Below are positions 53,087-62,900 of a DNA stretch of 64,000 nt, piece after piece. Every line of letters begins with the position of its first letter. The stretch's first letter is position 1. The position numbers and the translations under genes were made by a program. Where the stretch lies: positions 81,333-145,332 of the forward strand of contig DATGIL010000052.1 in NCBI GenBank assembly GCA_035295745.1, read 5' to 3'. The notes beneath the pieces were generated by a model, which saw only the letters and a list, made by a program, of their open reading frames with translations, was not told the origin of the DNA and ran no database searches. The DNA is from JAIQFL01 sp035295745. GTDB taxonomy: Bacteria > Acidobacteriota > Terriglobia > Bryobacterales > Bryobacteraceae.

Positions 53087-53869
53087 TCATCGGGTCGGAA
53101 CGGGGGTGGATCCAATCGTGTCAGGAGACTTCAATCCGGATCGAACTTCGCTGCACTGCGATCTTATCCACGAAAACTCATGATCCTTTACATCGGAGGT
53201 TTTCCAGGTACTCGAACTTGACTCTCCGAATCCGTTGTCAAACAGGACCCGCTGAAACCCCAGCCCGGTCAAGATCTTCGCCGTCTCACCCCCGATAACC
53301 TTCTCTGCCTCATATGCGGTAGTCTCGCCGAACAAGATGTAGGACATCCGTAATGTAGGCGGGTTCCCCTCAATTGCGATGCATTTCACTTTCTTGCCTT
53401 TTCGATAATACCCGTCTTGTAGCGTTCTAGCTGCCACTGCTCTTTGCACAACGCCCACGCTTCTATCCCAAATCCTCTCTGCCCTGTCCTGTTCCTTCCT
53501 AGCGGCTGCGAAAAGAGGTGATTGTGTTGGAATCTGACATGCCGCGCGCCAAATTACTTCGGAAGAATCGGATGCTTTTGCGATGCTTAACAATCGTTTC
53601 GAGTCGCTCATTCTCGCTTCGAGAGAGGGGACATTCTTGGGTTTCTCGACAGGAGGCAGCCCTGCTGGTGTCGTCGCGCGGTTCGACACCACAACACCTA
53701 CAACGATTATTAACAGAAGGCCACAACCTCCCTGCACCACAGGTTCTCTCCACCACGATGTAGGCGAGTTCCGCACGACTGGGGATCCGCAGGTTTGGCA
53801 GAAGAGCGCACTGGGGCGCACTGCCTGGTTGCAAACTCGACACTGCGGGTGTCCGTTCATAAGCAGCAC
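53087..53869 (-). CDS. Zinc-ribbon single-TM protein
   Basis: A 260-aa protein; MLLMNGHP or the internal MNGHP start. Double CxxC zinc ribbon (CRVCNQ, CQTCGS) at 9-27, TM at 46-62 (GGCGLLLIIVVGVVV), then an outer domain with two cysteines (RAACQIP, SQCSEV) and a tail. Resembles the zinc-ribbon membrane protein at 26,110 in plan. Function unknown. Confidence 0.7.
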   Translation of the reverse strand: MLLMNGHPQCRVCNQAVRPSALFCQTCGSPVVRNSPTSWWREPVVQGGCGLLLIIVVGVVVSNRATTPAGLPPVEKPKNVPSLEARMSDSKRLLSIAKASDSSEVIWRAACQIPTQSPLFAAARKEQDRAERIWDRSVGVVQRAVAARTLQDGYYRKGKKVKCIAIEGNPPTLRMSYILFGETTAYEAEKVIGGETAKILTGLGFQRVLFDNGFGESSSSTWKTSDVKDHEFSWIRSQCSEVRSGLKSPDTIGSTPVPTR

Positions 53870-54053
53870 ATTCCATCACGCATTGAATAGTCGACGCAAT
53901 GCTTACCTTGGTGCGAGCCGACCTGCGGCTATGTACCATTGGTGTACTTTTGCTGGCACTTCTGGCTCTAATTATTCCTTTCAGCCCTTCCTAAACTCCT
54001 CAAACCATTGGTACTGTGGTAGCGTACTTGATTCATGAGGAGAAAGCTACCAC

Positions 54054-55028
54054 ATGTTCGATCTCTCCCTCGAAATGCTTCGCGTCGTCGAAGATGCCGC
54101 GATTGCCTCGGCCCGTACTATGGGGATGGGAAATGCCAAACTCGCGGACCAGGCCGCGGTAGAATCGATGCGCCATTGCCTGGACACCGTGGCCATCGAC
54201 GGAACCATCGTGATTGGCGAAGGCGAACGCGATGAAGCGCCCATGCTCTTCATCGGCGAGAAGGTCGGCTCGCGCAATCACACCGCGCCGATCACCGTGG
54301 ATATTGCGGTCGACCCGCTCGAGGGTACCAATCTTTGCGCCACAGGTGGCGCTGGAGCTATCACCGTCCTGGCGGCTTCTGAGAAGGGTGGACTGCTGCA
54401 CGCTCCCGACTGTTACATGGAGAAGATCGTGGTGGGCCCGGCTGCCAAGGGCGCGGTCGATTTGGACGCGCCGGTGAAGCACAACCTGAAGGCCATCGCA
54501 CGCCGCCTGCAGCGCGGAATCGACGACCTGGTCGTGGTGGTGCTCGATCGCGAGCGGCACGGGAAGCTGATTGCGGATATTCGAGAGGCCGGGGCGCGCA
54601 TCCGCCTGATCTCCGACGGCGATCTATCCGCTGGGATCGCGGCCGCGGTTGCGGGCACCGGCGTTCATGCCGTGATGGGTTCGGGTGGCGCGCCCGAAGG
54701 TGTGCTGACGGCTGCGGCGCTACGCTGCCTCAACGGTGAGATCTTGGGACGGTTGGTCGTGAAGGACGATGCCCAGAAGGAACGAATGCAGGCGATGGGA
54801 ATTCACGACGTGAATCGGATCTACACCACCCCGGAACTGGCGCCCGGCCGCACTTTGGTATTCGCGGCGTGCGGTGTGACGGATGGCAATCTGTTGCAGG
54901 GTGTGCGATTCACGGGCGATGGCACGCACACCCAATCGATCGTCATGACGTCGACACCGGCCCGCGTTCGCTTCATCGACACCACGCATCTGGAAAACAA
55001 ACCGGACGTAAAAGTGAGATTCCGATAA
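54054..55028 (+). CDS. glpX: Class II fructose-1,6-bisphosphatase
   Basis: A 324-aa protein of GlpX length. Metal and substrate motifs: VIGEGERDEAPML, VDPLEGTNLCATG, MEKIVVGP, ISDGDLSAGIAA and GSGGAPEGVLTAAALR. It hydrolyses fructose-1,6-bisphosphate in gluconeogenesis. GAGGAG lies before the ATG. It converges with the M56 gene across a hairpin repeat. Confidence 0.95.
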   Translation: MFDLSLEMLRVVEDAAIASARTMGMGNAKLADQAAVESMRHCLDTVAIDGTIVIGEGERDEAPMLFIGEKVGSRNHTAPITVDIAVDPLEGTNLCATGGAGAITVLAASEKGGLLHAPDCYMEKIVVGPAAKGAVDLDAPVKHNLKAIARRLQRGIDDLVVVVLDRERHGKLIADIREAGARIRLISDGDLSAGIAAAVAGTGVHAVMGSGGAPEGVLTAAALRCLNGEILGRLVVKDDAQKERMQAMGIHDVNRIYTTPELAPGRTLVFAACGVTDGNLLQGVRFTGDGTHTQSIVMTSTPARVRFIDTTHLENKPDVKVRFR

Positions 55029-55037
55029 CCGGTTTGG

Positions 55038-55160
55038 CCGTGGCGCAGACACCTGTTTGTCGTGTCGAGACTCCTCTCGGCGTCCCGGCAGTGTGCGCGG
55101 CCCGAAAAGCCTCCCGATGAGTCGGGAGGCTGCAGACAGGAGTGTCCGCGCCACGTCACT
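55038..55160. repeat. Imperfect palindromic element between glpX and the M56 gene
   Basis: Outer arms GTGGCGCAGACACCTGT (about 55,048) and ACAGGAGTGTCCGCGCCAC (55,137-55,155) are imperfect inverted copies; the inner hairpin is the terminator at 55,108. The words (GTGTCGAGACTCCTCTC, GCGGACACTCCTGTC) look like a dispersed repeat, but only one copy is in the window. Confidence 0.6.
55104..55131 (-). terminator. Rho-independent terminator of the M56 gene
   Basis: 10-bp stem AGCCTCCCGA/TCGGGAGGCT with a 4-base loop (55108-55131), followed on the minus strand by a short T run that begins at the stem end. No T run follows on the plus strand. Confidence 0.7.
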
Positions 55161-57148
55161 CATTTCACTTCGACCGCCAGAACCTCCGTGGTGGCTTCTC
55201 CGGTGGTTGTGTCTCTTACCAGCAACTTGAGCGTGTAGGAGCCCGGCGCGAGCGGTACTATCTGAGTAAACAAGTTCGAAGGCGCCGTGAAGCCTTTCTG
55301 AAAATTCGATACCGGACGCCCGCTCGCCGACCGGATCTCTCCGATGACGGCGACCGCATGATCTCCATGCGGAGCAATTGGCACCGAGATCAGTACCGCT
55401 TTCGTCCCCTCCGCCGTATCGCCGATTACGCGCGCGGTCGCCCCGATTTTCGTATCCGATGGAGTTGCCGCCACTTTCTCATTGGGGTCTGACGTCATGC
55501 GGTACTCGGGTCCTGCGAACTCGATGATGACGTTCGTCCCCACTCCCTCAATCCAACGGTATCGCCACTGCTCGAAAGCTACCGTGGTAACGGTGCCGCC
55601 GCCTTCCTCGGCGGGCCGTTGATAGGCGCCGCCGCTGGGATGTGACTCGATCTCATCCGGAGGGCCGTACACGATGTAGACCCGGCCTCGATCGGTCTTC
55701 CATCCGGAAATACCGGTAGCGAAGTGTTCGTTCGCGTAGGCAATCCGCCGGTAATGCTCGTCGCGAAACTCGTTCTCCACGGTGCCCGGTGTGGGATCGC
55801 GGCGCAGCCAGAATTGTTCGATGAATTGCTCCTGCTCATCTTCGGTTGCAAGTTTCTTGAAGGCAGAACGCTCTTCATCGGAGATGATATAGGCAACGTC
55901 CTCATTCAGCCATTTGCGATAAGGAGTCTGCGGTTCGTTTTGCAACTTCTCCGCACGTGCTTTCTGTTTGTCGATGAGGGTTTTGGGATCCTGCGCCTGC
56001 GCCCGCGCAGCGACCTGGGCGATCAGGGTGGCGGGCCGTCGAACGGCCGGCGCGGGTGCTGATTCCGGCGTTACCACTGGAGGTGCCATGAGAAGGCGGC
56101 TCGACGGTGCGGCCGGCTTCGGCGCCGGTACGGCTTGCGCCTCCCAACTGGCAACCGCAACCCCTACCGAGACGAGCAGGAGTCCAGCCACTAAGACGGG
56201 CGCGGCCGGCGTGTGGCGGCGCTCCGGTTCATGCAGCAGACGGCGAATGCGTTTCATCAGATTCCCTCCATTGGCGGCCAGTGCGGGCTGTTGCGCGGGC
56301 CAGCGGTTTTGTTCCAGGTTTGCCAGCGCCGCTGCATATCCGCGCGCGTCGCCCTTCAGCTTCACCACCATATCGTCACAGCAGTTTTCACGTTCGGCGC
56401 GCACCTGCTCCGATACCCACCAGACGGCCGGGTGGTAGAACAGCAGTCCCTCCACCAGATTCTGCAGCAGGTTGACCACGTAGTCCCACCGGCGCACGTG
56501 CGCCAGTTCGTGAATCAGAATGCACTCCACCTGGCTTGCCGGTAGCCCTGCCAACAACCCCACGGGCACCAGGATCACGGGACGCAGAAAGCCCATGATG
56601 ACCGGCACATCCACCAGGCAGGACTCCAGCAGAGTCACCTTCTGCGAGAGGCGCAAGCGCCGGCACCAGGCATCCAGATGTTCCTGCCACGCCACCGGCG
56701 CCGCGGATACTCCGGCACGCTGCAGACGACGCGTCACCATCCACCCGCCCATCGTGCGGACATAGAAGACAAGTACGCCAGTAATCCAGAACAGCGGCAC
56801 CCAGGGCAACACCGCCTTCAAACTCAGCCGCGGACTCGGCAGAGCCGGCCCGTCGCTGGACTCAGCAGCGGGAGCGATGAGGGTAACTGGCACCATGGAC
56901 TTCGGTGCCGGCCGTTCTGGCGTGGCCGTCGCGAGCGTGATTGCCAGCGATACCGGCATCGCCAGCAGGGCCACACAGGACAGCCCATATCGCAAGTGGG
57001 AGGACGCGCCCCGGCAAAGGTACAGCAGGCTGGCCAGGAGCAGCGCTACCAGCACGCCCTCCCACAGGAAGTGAATCAGCGACCACCCCAGCTCCTTCGC
57101 GAGCGGCGCGTGGAACCAGAATTTCAGCGTGGCTTCGAGGTAGTTCAT
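55160..57148 (-). CDS. M56/BlaR1-type membrane protease fused to a GWxTD domain
   Basis: A 662-aa protein. Three to four TM helices lie in 1-140 with WSLIHFLWEGVLVALLLASL first; the M56 zinc motif LIHELAHVRRWDY is at 212-224, with ENCCDDMVV after it. A further TM is near 315-330. The outer half, from about 405, holds the GWxTD domain (YIISDEERSAF, EQFIEQFWLRRDPTPGT, GWKTDRGRVYIVYGPPDEI). There is no penicillin-binding sensor, so the signal is not a classical beta-lactam. The protease probably cleaves the BlaI repressor encoded by the ATGA-overlapping gene. Confidence 0.9.
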   Translation of the reverse strand: MNYLEATLKFWFHAPLAKELGWSLIHFLWEGVLVALLLASLLYLCRGASSHLRYGLSCVALLAMPVSLAITLATATPERPAPKSMVPVTLIAPAAESSDGPALPSPRLSLKAVLPWVPLFWITGVLVFYVRTMGGWMVTRRLQRAGVSAAPVAWQEHLDAWCRRLRLSQKVTLLESCLVDVPVIMGFLRPVILVPVGLLAGLPASQVECILIHELAHVRRWDYVVNLLQNLVEGLLFYHPAVWWVSEQVRAERENCCDDMVVKLKGDARGYAAALANLEQNRWPAQQPALAANGGNLMKRIRRLLHEPERRHTPAAPVLVAGLLLVSVGVAVASWEAQAVPAPKPAAPSSRLLMAPPVVTPESAPAPAVRRPATLIAQVAARAQAQDPKTLIDKQKARAEKLQNEPQTPYRKWLNEDVAYIISDEERSAFKKLATEDEQEQFIEQFWLRRDPTPGTVENEFRDEHYRRIAYANEHFATGISGWKTDRGRVYIVYGPPDEIESHPSGGAYQRPAEEGGGTVTTVAFEQWRYRWIEGVGTNVIIEFAGPEYRMTSDPNEKVAATPSDTKIGATARVIGDTAEGTKAVLISVPIAPHGDHAVAVIGEIRSASGRPVSNFQKGFTAPSNLFTQIVPLAPGSYTLKLLVRDTTTGEATTEVLAVEVK

Positions 57149-57540
57149 CGTGCCCCCTTGTCGTATTCGTCAAGGAATTTTCGCAGTTCGGCCAGCTCTT
57201 CCCTGGAGACTTTTCGCGAGGACAATGCGCCCAGCATCAGGCTCTTCGCTGATCCGCTGAAGGCGCGATCCAACAGGTCGCCCGCGAGCTGGCGCTGAGT
57301 CCATTCGCAGGGCTGCGTGGCCTCGTAGATGTGGGCTCGCTGTTTCTCATCCCGCCGCACCAGGCCCTTCTCCGCCATGATCTGGAGCAGCTTCAGGACG
57401 GTGGTGTATTGCGTCGGTTTGCGGGCGCCGATGGTCTCATGCACTTCGCGGACCGTGCTCGGCCCGCGGCTCCATAAGATGGTGAGGATTTCGAGTTCCG
57501 CGTCGGTGGGGCGCGGCAGATCGGGTGTCGGCTGCTTCAT
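57145..57540 (-). CDS. BlaI/MecI/CopY family repressor
   Basis: A 131-aa winged-helix repressor: DAELEILTILWSRGPSTVREV, TQYTTVLKLLQIMAEKGLVRR, RAHIYEATQP. The C-terminal dimerisation helix contains the region cleaved in BlaI relatives. It overlaps the M56 gene (ATGA), the standard BlaI-BlaR pair, and sits just downstream of a palindromic operator. Confidence 0.93.
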   Translation of the reverse strand: MKQPTPDLPRPTDAELEILTILWSRGPSTVREVHETIGARKPTQYTTVLKLLQIMAEKGLVRRDEKQRAHIYEATQPCEWTQRQLAGDLLDRAFSGSAKSLMLGALSSRKVSREELAELRKFLDEYDKGAR

Positions 57541-57542
57541 CT

Positions 57543-57578
57543 ACGAAAACGTTACTACGAACGCTTTCGTTGTGTCAA
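57543..57578 (-). promoter_or_regulatory. BlaI operator and -35 box
   Basis: The inverted repeat has left arm ACGAAAACGTT (57543-57553) and right arm AACGCTTTCGT (57560-57570), one mismatch, centred on ACTACG. Just upstream on the minus strand is TTGACA (57578-57573), so the palindrome lies over the -10 region and would block transcription of the blaI-like gene. Confidence 0.65.
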
Positions 57579-57595
57579 TAGCTTTTTTCTGGTCT

Positions 57596-58588
57596 TTACT
57601 GTTCCATCAGTTCGCGGCGGCGGATGGTGGGACGATCGTCTTTGTCGTCGCCGGAATCCCCTGGCTTTCCGTTGCCCGGAGCGACTCGCAAATGCGGACG
57701 GGCATCGTTCTCATTTTCCTTGCGCCGGTTCTGCGATTCGATCAGCCGTTCCCGCAGGTCGTGGTATTCCGAGGTGCTGATGATGTATTCGGGTTTCGAC
57801 GGCAGGATCTTCTGGATCTCTTTCTGGGTGTTGTCGATGCGCTGCGCATCGGCGGGATGGGAAGCCAGCACTTTGGAGACCAGCCCGGGCTTAGACTTCT
57901 GCAACGCCATGAGTTTTTCGAAGATGCTGACCGCGCCGTTCGGATCGTACCCTGTGGCGTACATGTACTGCACTCCCAGATAGTCGGCCTCACTCTCATC
58001 GGCGCGGCTGAAGCCTGCAAACAGCGTCTGCACGCCGACGCCCGCTCCCTGGCGAATGCCGTAACCGGCGGGCCCGCCCAGCACCATCCCCAAGGGCAGA
58101 CTCAGCAAGTTGATCAGCGTACCTTTGGTGGCCCGGCAGGTCAGATGCCGCGCCGCAACATGCGCAATCTCATGCGCTACCGCACCCGCAAACTCGTCTT
58201 CCTCCGATGCGATCTTGATCAACCCGGTATGCACAAAGACGAAGCCGCCGGGCAGAGCAAACGCATTCGGCGACTCATCTTCAATCACCCGGAATGTGAA
58301 AGGAACCTTCGCATCCGAGTTGCGCACCAGATTCTGTCCCACGCGATTGACGAATTCGCCGAGGATCGGATCATCTACAGGCTTTACCTGCCGCGCCACC
58401 TCTTCGGCCAACTGCTTCCCCATCGCGATCTCTTTGTCGATGGAGTAGAAGTTCAGGCACTTGCCGGTGTCCCGATTGCCGATCTGGCTCGGGTCGTCTT
58501 TCTTGTTCTTGGGTTTCTGGTCGTCGCCGGCATATGCCCAAGCCGCCGTTACGGCCATGGACAAAATCAACGCGGAGAGTAAGCGCAT
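57596..58588 (-). CDS. Secreted M48 family metalloprotease
   Basis: A 330-aa protein with signal peptide MRLLSALILSMAVTAAWA (start at 58588; a start at 58603 adds five residues). Zinc motif VAHEIAHVAARHL near 143, ADESEADYLGVQYM with the third ligand near 200, and SHPADAQRI. Like BepA/LoiP it probably degrades misfolded envelope proteins. It is upstream of, and in the same direction as, the BlaI operator. Confidence 0.92.
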   Translation of the reverse strand: MRLLSALILSMAVTAAWAYAGDDQKPKNKKDDPSQIGNRDTGKCLNFYSIDKEIAMGKQLAEEVARQVKPVDDPILGEFVNRVGQNLVRNSDAKVPFTFRVIEDESPNAFALPGGFVFVHTGLIKIASEEDEFAGAVAHEIAHVAARHLTCRATKGTLINLLSLPLGMVLGGPAGYGIRQGAGVGVQTLFAGFSRADESEADYLGVQYMYATGYDPNGAVSIFEKLMALQKSKPGLVSKVLASHPADAQRIDNTQKEIQKILPSKPEYIISTSEYHDLRERLIESQNRRKENENDARPHLRVAPGNGKPGDSGDDKDDRPTIRRRELMEQ

Positions 58589-58626
58589 GGGTGCCTCCAG
58601 CACGCTAATAAAGCTATTGTAAGGGA

Positions 58627-59775
58627 ATGGCCCTTCATGGGAATGCTAAATCTTCGAAGGAACCGGCTCTTTGGGAACGGTTCGCTGACCAGTTTCCCGT
58701 GCGGGAGCATCTGATTTACCTCAATCACGCCGCAGTTGCTCCGGTGGTAAAGAGGGCTGCCGACGCCATGAAGCATTTGGCGGACGATTGCACTCAGTTT
58801 GGTAGTCTTCATTACGATCAATGGCTTGCCGCTTACGAAAGTCTGCGTGTGGCCGCAGCAAAGTTAATTGGAGCGGACCGGTCGGAAATTGCTCTGGTTA
58901 AGAACACTTCCGAAGGGATCGCAACTATCGCGATCGGGCTGGACTGGCGTCCGGGCGACCGGATTGTCGCCTTCGAAGAAGAGTTCCCGGCCAACTACTA
59001 TCCTTGGAAGCTGCTCGAAAAACAAGGCATATCGGTCACTTGGCTGTCAGTCGAAGACCCGCTGGAGCGCATTGAGGAGGCTTGCCGCGGCGCTCGCCTG
59101 CTCTCCATAAGTTTCGTGCAATTTCTGAGCGGGTATCGCGCACCGATTGCGGAAATAGGTGAGATTTGCAACGCCAACCACTGCATTTTTTTGGTTGATG
59201 CAATTCAGGGGCTGGGCGCATTCCCGCTGGATGTGCGGGCTTGTCACATTGACGCCTTGGCCTCCGACGGCCACAAATGGCTCCTGGGCCCCGAAGGCTG
59301 CGGGATCTTGTACATAAGTCAGGCCCTTCAGTCGCAAGTTCGGCCGGTGGAATTCGGCTGGACCAACGTGGCTGGATACAACGACTACGGCTCCCGCGAC
59401 TTGGGGCTTCGCGACGACGCCGGGCGCTACGAGTGCGGAACCCTAAATACCATTGGCTGCTATGGATTAAGGGCTGCAATCGAGTTTTTGCTCGAAGTCG
59501 ACCCGGGAGAAATCGCCCCGGTTGTCCAAAATCTCGGCGATCGGATTGCGGCCGGAGTCCTATCCAGAGGGTATGAAGTGTTGGGGAATCGGACTCCGGA
59601 AACTGGCGCTGGGATTGTCAGTTTCCGCAAGCCGGGCCTCGATGAAAGAGAAATTGTGCGTCAGTTGCGAGCAGAGGGAATTTCCGCCGCACCTAGAGCG
59701 GGGTGGGTACGTACTTCGCCCCACTTCTACATCAGCCCACAGGACATTGATTCGATGCTGTCAGTGCTTCCGTAA
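58627..59775 (+). CDS. Class V aminotransferase (PLP)
   Basis: A 382-aa fold-type I enzyme: YLNHAAVAPV near 30, SEIALVKNTSEGIATIA, VDAIQGLGAFPLD (Asp near 190) and the PLP lysine in SDGHKWLLGPEGCG near 217. It resembles isopenicillin-N-epimerase/cysteine-desulfurase-like members. The reaction is not predictable. It is divergent from the M48 gene. Confidence 0.9.
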   Translation: MALHGNAKSSKEPALWERFADQFPVREHLIYLNHAAVAPVVKRAADAMKHLADDCTQFGSLHYDQWLAAYESLRVAAAKLIGADRSEIALVKNTSEGIATIAIGLDWRPGDRIVAFEEEFPANYYPWKLLEKQGISVTWLSVEDPLERIEEACRGARLLSISFVQFLSGYRAPIAEIGEICNANHCIFLVDAIQGLGAFPLDVRACHIDALASDGHKWLLGPEGCGILYISQALQSQVRPVEFGWTNVAGYNDYGSRDLGLRDDAGRYECGTLNTIGCYGLRAAIEFLLEVDPGEIAPVVQNLGDRIAAGVLSRGYEVLGNRTPETGAGIVSFRKPGLDEREIVRQLRAEGISAAPRAGWVRTSPHFYISPQDIDSMLSVLP

Positions 59776-59946
59776 TTAACGCATTCCATTCGAGATCTTT
59801 ACCAGCTTGGCGATTCAAACCAAGACGTAAATCAGGCGAAAACCTCAGCCTTCACCTTAAACCTTTTGGTTTACATCGACACCGTATTGATGTTAATCTG
59901 TCCCCATTCGAGAATTAACGGGTCTGTATAACGGAAGGGGTTTTTG

Positions 59947-62900
59947 ATGAAAACTAAAACGCTTGGATTGGACAAAAGCGTGCGGCGTTGGACCGGTCAG
60001 TTGCTCATGGCATCATCGATTGCGCTCCTGATCTCGACTTGCGCTATTGCACAAGAAACCACAGCAGCTATGCAGGGCACGGTCCGAGACGCCAGCGGCG
60101 GCTCGATTGTCAAAGCGACCGTCGAAGTGACGAGCCCCGCATTGATCGGCCTTAAAAAGGCCGAGACTGACCAGGTCGGGTACTATCGGTTCGCTAATTT
60201 GCCGCCCGGAGTTTACACTTTGTCGGTGAAGGCGACCGGTTTCAGAGCCTACAAGTTGGAAAATATCGACCTGCAGGTAGGACACCTGCCGACCATTGAT
60301 GTCTCAATGGAAGTCGGCGCCACCACAGAAACGGTGGAGGTTTCCGCTGAAGCTGCTGCCATCGACACCAGCCAGAGCAAGGTTCAAACCAACATTGGTC
60401 AGACCAGCCTGATGAATCTGCCGACGCAGAGCCTTTCCTATCAAAGCGTAATCCAGTTCGCCCCGGGCGCTCGCTACGAGCCGTTGCAGAATAGCGGCAC
60501 TGGTGCCAACAACGGTTTCCAGATCAACGGCGCCAGCAATTCCGAGAACTCCTACCTGGTGGACGGCCAGGAGACGGCCAACATCAACGACGGGCATTCC
60601 ATGGCCAACGTGCCCATGGACTTCATCGACGAAGTGCAGGTGAAGACCAGCGGTTTTGAAGCAGAGTACGGCGGTGCGCTGGGTGGCGTAGTAAACGTCA
60701 TTTCCAAGCGTGGCTCCAACGAGTGGCATGGCAGCGTGTTCAGCTACTACCAGGCTGATCGGTTTAACGCCGCTCCGAATCCGACCCAATTGCGCAACCC
60801 GCAGTTCTCGAACAACTACTGCGGCACCAGGTGCGACCAGCCACTTGAGTACTACTATCCGGTGAAAGACCATAGCCGGATTGCCGATCCCGGCTTCACG
60901 CTGGGCGGCGACCTGATTAAGGATCGTTTGTGGATTTTCCTGGGATCCGCGCCGGACTTCAATCAATTGCGGCGCACCGTGAACTTCGCCTATCCGGGAG
61001 CCTCGGGCGCACGAACCTTTAACGACAATAGCTACACGTACTTTACGACCGCGCGTGTCGATGTTCGAGCCACCCAGAAGATCCGCTTGTACGGCTCCTG
61101 GCAGTACAACTACAACCGCAGCACCGGCACATCGCTGCCGCAGGCGGACGATGTTCACGGCCAGTTCAACTCCTCCTCGACCTCGAACCCCGACAACTTC
61201 AACGGCGGCATCGGTAACGTCAATCCGCAGGTGATTTATAATGTCGGCGCGGACATCACCCTCACCCCGAACTTGATCGCCACTACGCGGTATGGGTTCT
61301 TCTACTACAACACCGAGAGCCGCGGTCTGCCGGTCGGCATCCAGTACACCTACCGCGACACCAACTATTCGTACAACACCGGCGATGCGCCGGCTCTGGC
61401 AACCACCAAGGCATTGGATGGTACGGCGCTGCCCTCGCAGTTCGTGAATTCAACGGGCTACAGCAACATCGGCGGCAATTCCCAGACAGCCTTCGACATT
61501 TGGAAGCGCTATAGTTTCAGCCAGGACTTGTCCTATTTCAAGACTTTCCTGGGCACCCACAACCTGAAATTTGGGTACGGGTTCAACCACGGATTCGCCA
61601 ACGAGCAACTCGGCGTGTACAACACCGCGGATGTTTATGTCGGGTACAACATCCAGTACGTTCCGCAAACCACCAACGGAGAAGCTCGCTGCGCTGCGAT
61701 CGTCGCGCAGAATCAGCAACTCTACGGGGCACCCGGTGGAAATGCCAACGGGACCGCGTGCCAAGGACTTTGGGGAACGGTCAACATTCGCGATCTGATC
61801 TCCGCCAGCGGCAAGGTCGGCAACTGGAATCACGCTTTCTACGTGCAGGATGCCTGGACAGTCGCCAAAGGGCTGACGCTCAATCTGGGCCTCCGTCTTG
61901 ACAAGGAAAATCTTCCCTCTTACGATAGCCTGCCTGGATTCGAAGGCATCAGCTTCGGATGGGGCCAGAAGATCGCGCCGCGTCTGGGAGCTGCATACGA
62001 CTTGCTCCACAACGGCAAAGTCAAGGTGTATGGCAGCTTTGGTTACTTCTACGACATCATGAAGTTCAACCTGCCGCAGGGCAGCTTCGGCGGCGCTTAC
62101 TGGCATGATTGCGTATACGCGTTGGACAACCCCAACTACAACCTGATCATCCCGCAACGCGATGCCCAGGGTCACTACTGCCCGGTGGGCGGTGGCGCGA
62201 CTCCCGCCAACGGCATCTTTCCGGCAGGCGGCCTGCGGTTCATCGAGAATTACGATTATCGCGAACCGGCCAACGATCCGAACCAGATTGGTTCGCTCGG
62301 ACCGACGGGCCTGGTCGATCCGAACCTGAAGCCGATGAAGCAGCACGTCATCACCATCGGCGCCGCGTGGGAGCTCAGCCACAACCTGGTCTTCGAGCCG
62401 GTCTATACACGTACCCGCCTCGACCGGACCATTGAAGATGCCGGCACGATCACGCAAAACGGCGAAGTTTACTACATCACCAACCCTGGATTCGGCGTGA
62501 ATGCGACAGTGCCTAACTGCAACGGCTGCCCGCCGAACCCCAAGGCCGTTCGCGATTACGACGGAATCGAGTTCCGCCTGACCAAGCGGATGAACAAGCA
62601 GTGGATGGGAGTTTTCTCCTACACCTACAGCCGCCTGTACGGCAACTATGATGGTCTAACCTCCACCGACATCAGCGACTCGGTAGGCCGCAACGGCGCC
62701 AACACCGACCGTGCGTTCGACGAGCCGTTCATGCAGTTCAACGCTCACGGCCAGGCAATCAATGGGCCGCTCGCCACGGATCGTCCGAACACGTTCAAGG
62801 CGAACCTCTATTACAACCTGAAGTACAAGCAACTGAACACCGTGATCGGATTGTTCCAGCAGGTCTACTCCGGCACTCCGCTGAGCAGCTACGAAAGCGT

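Noticed and set aside
55160..57540. Beta-lactam resistance operon
   Set aside because: The BlaI/M56 pair has no beta-lactamase and no penicillin-binding sensor domain.
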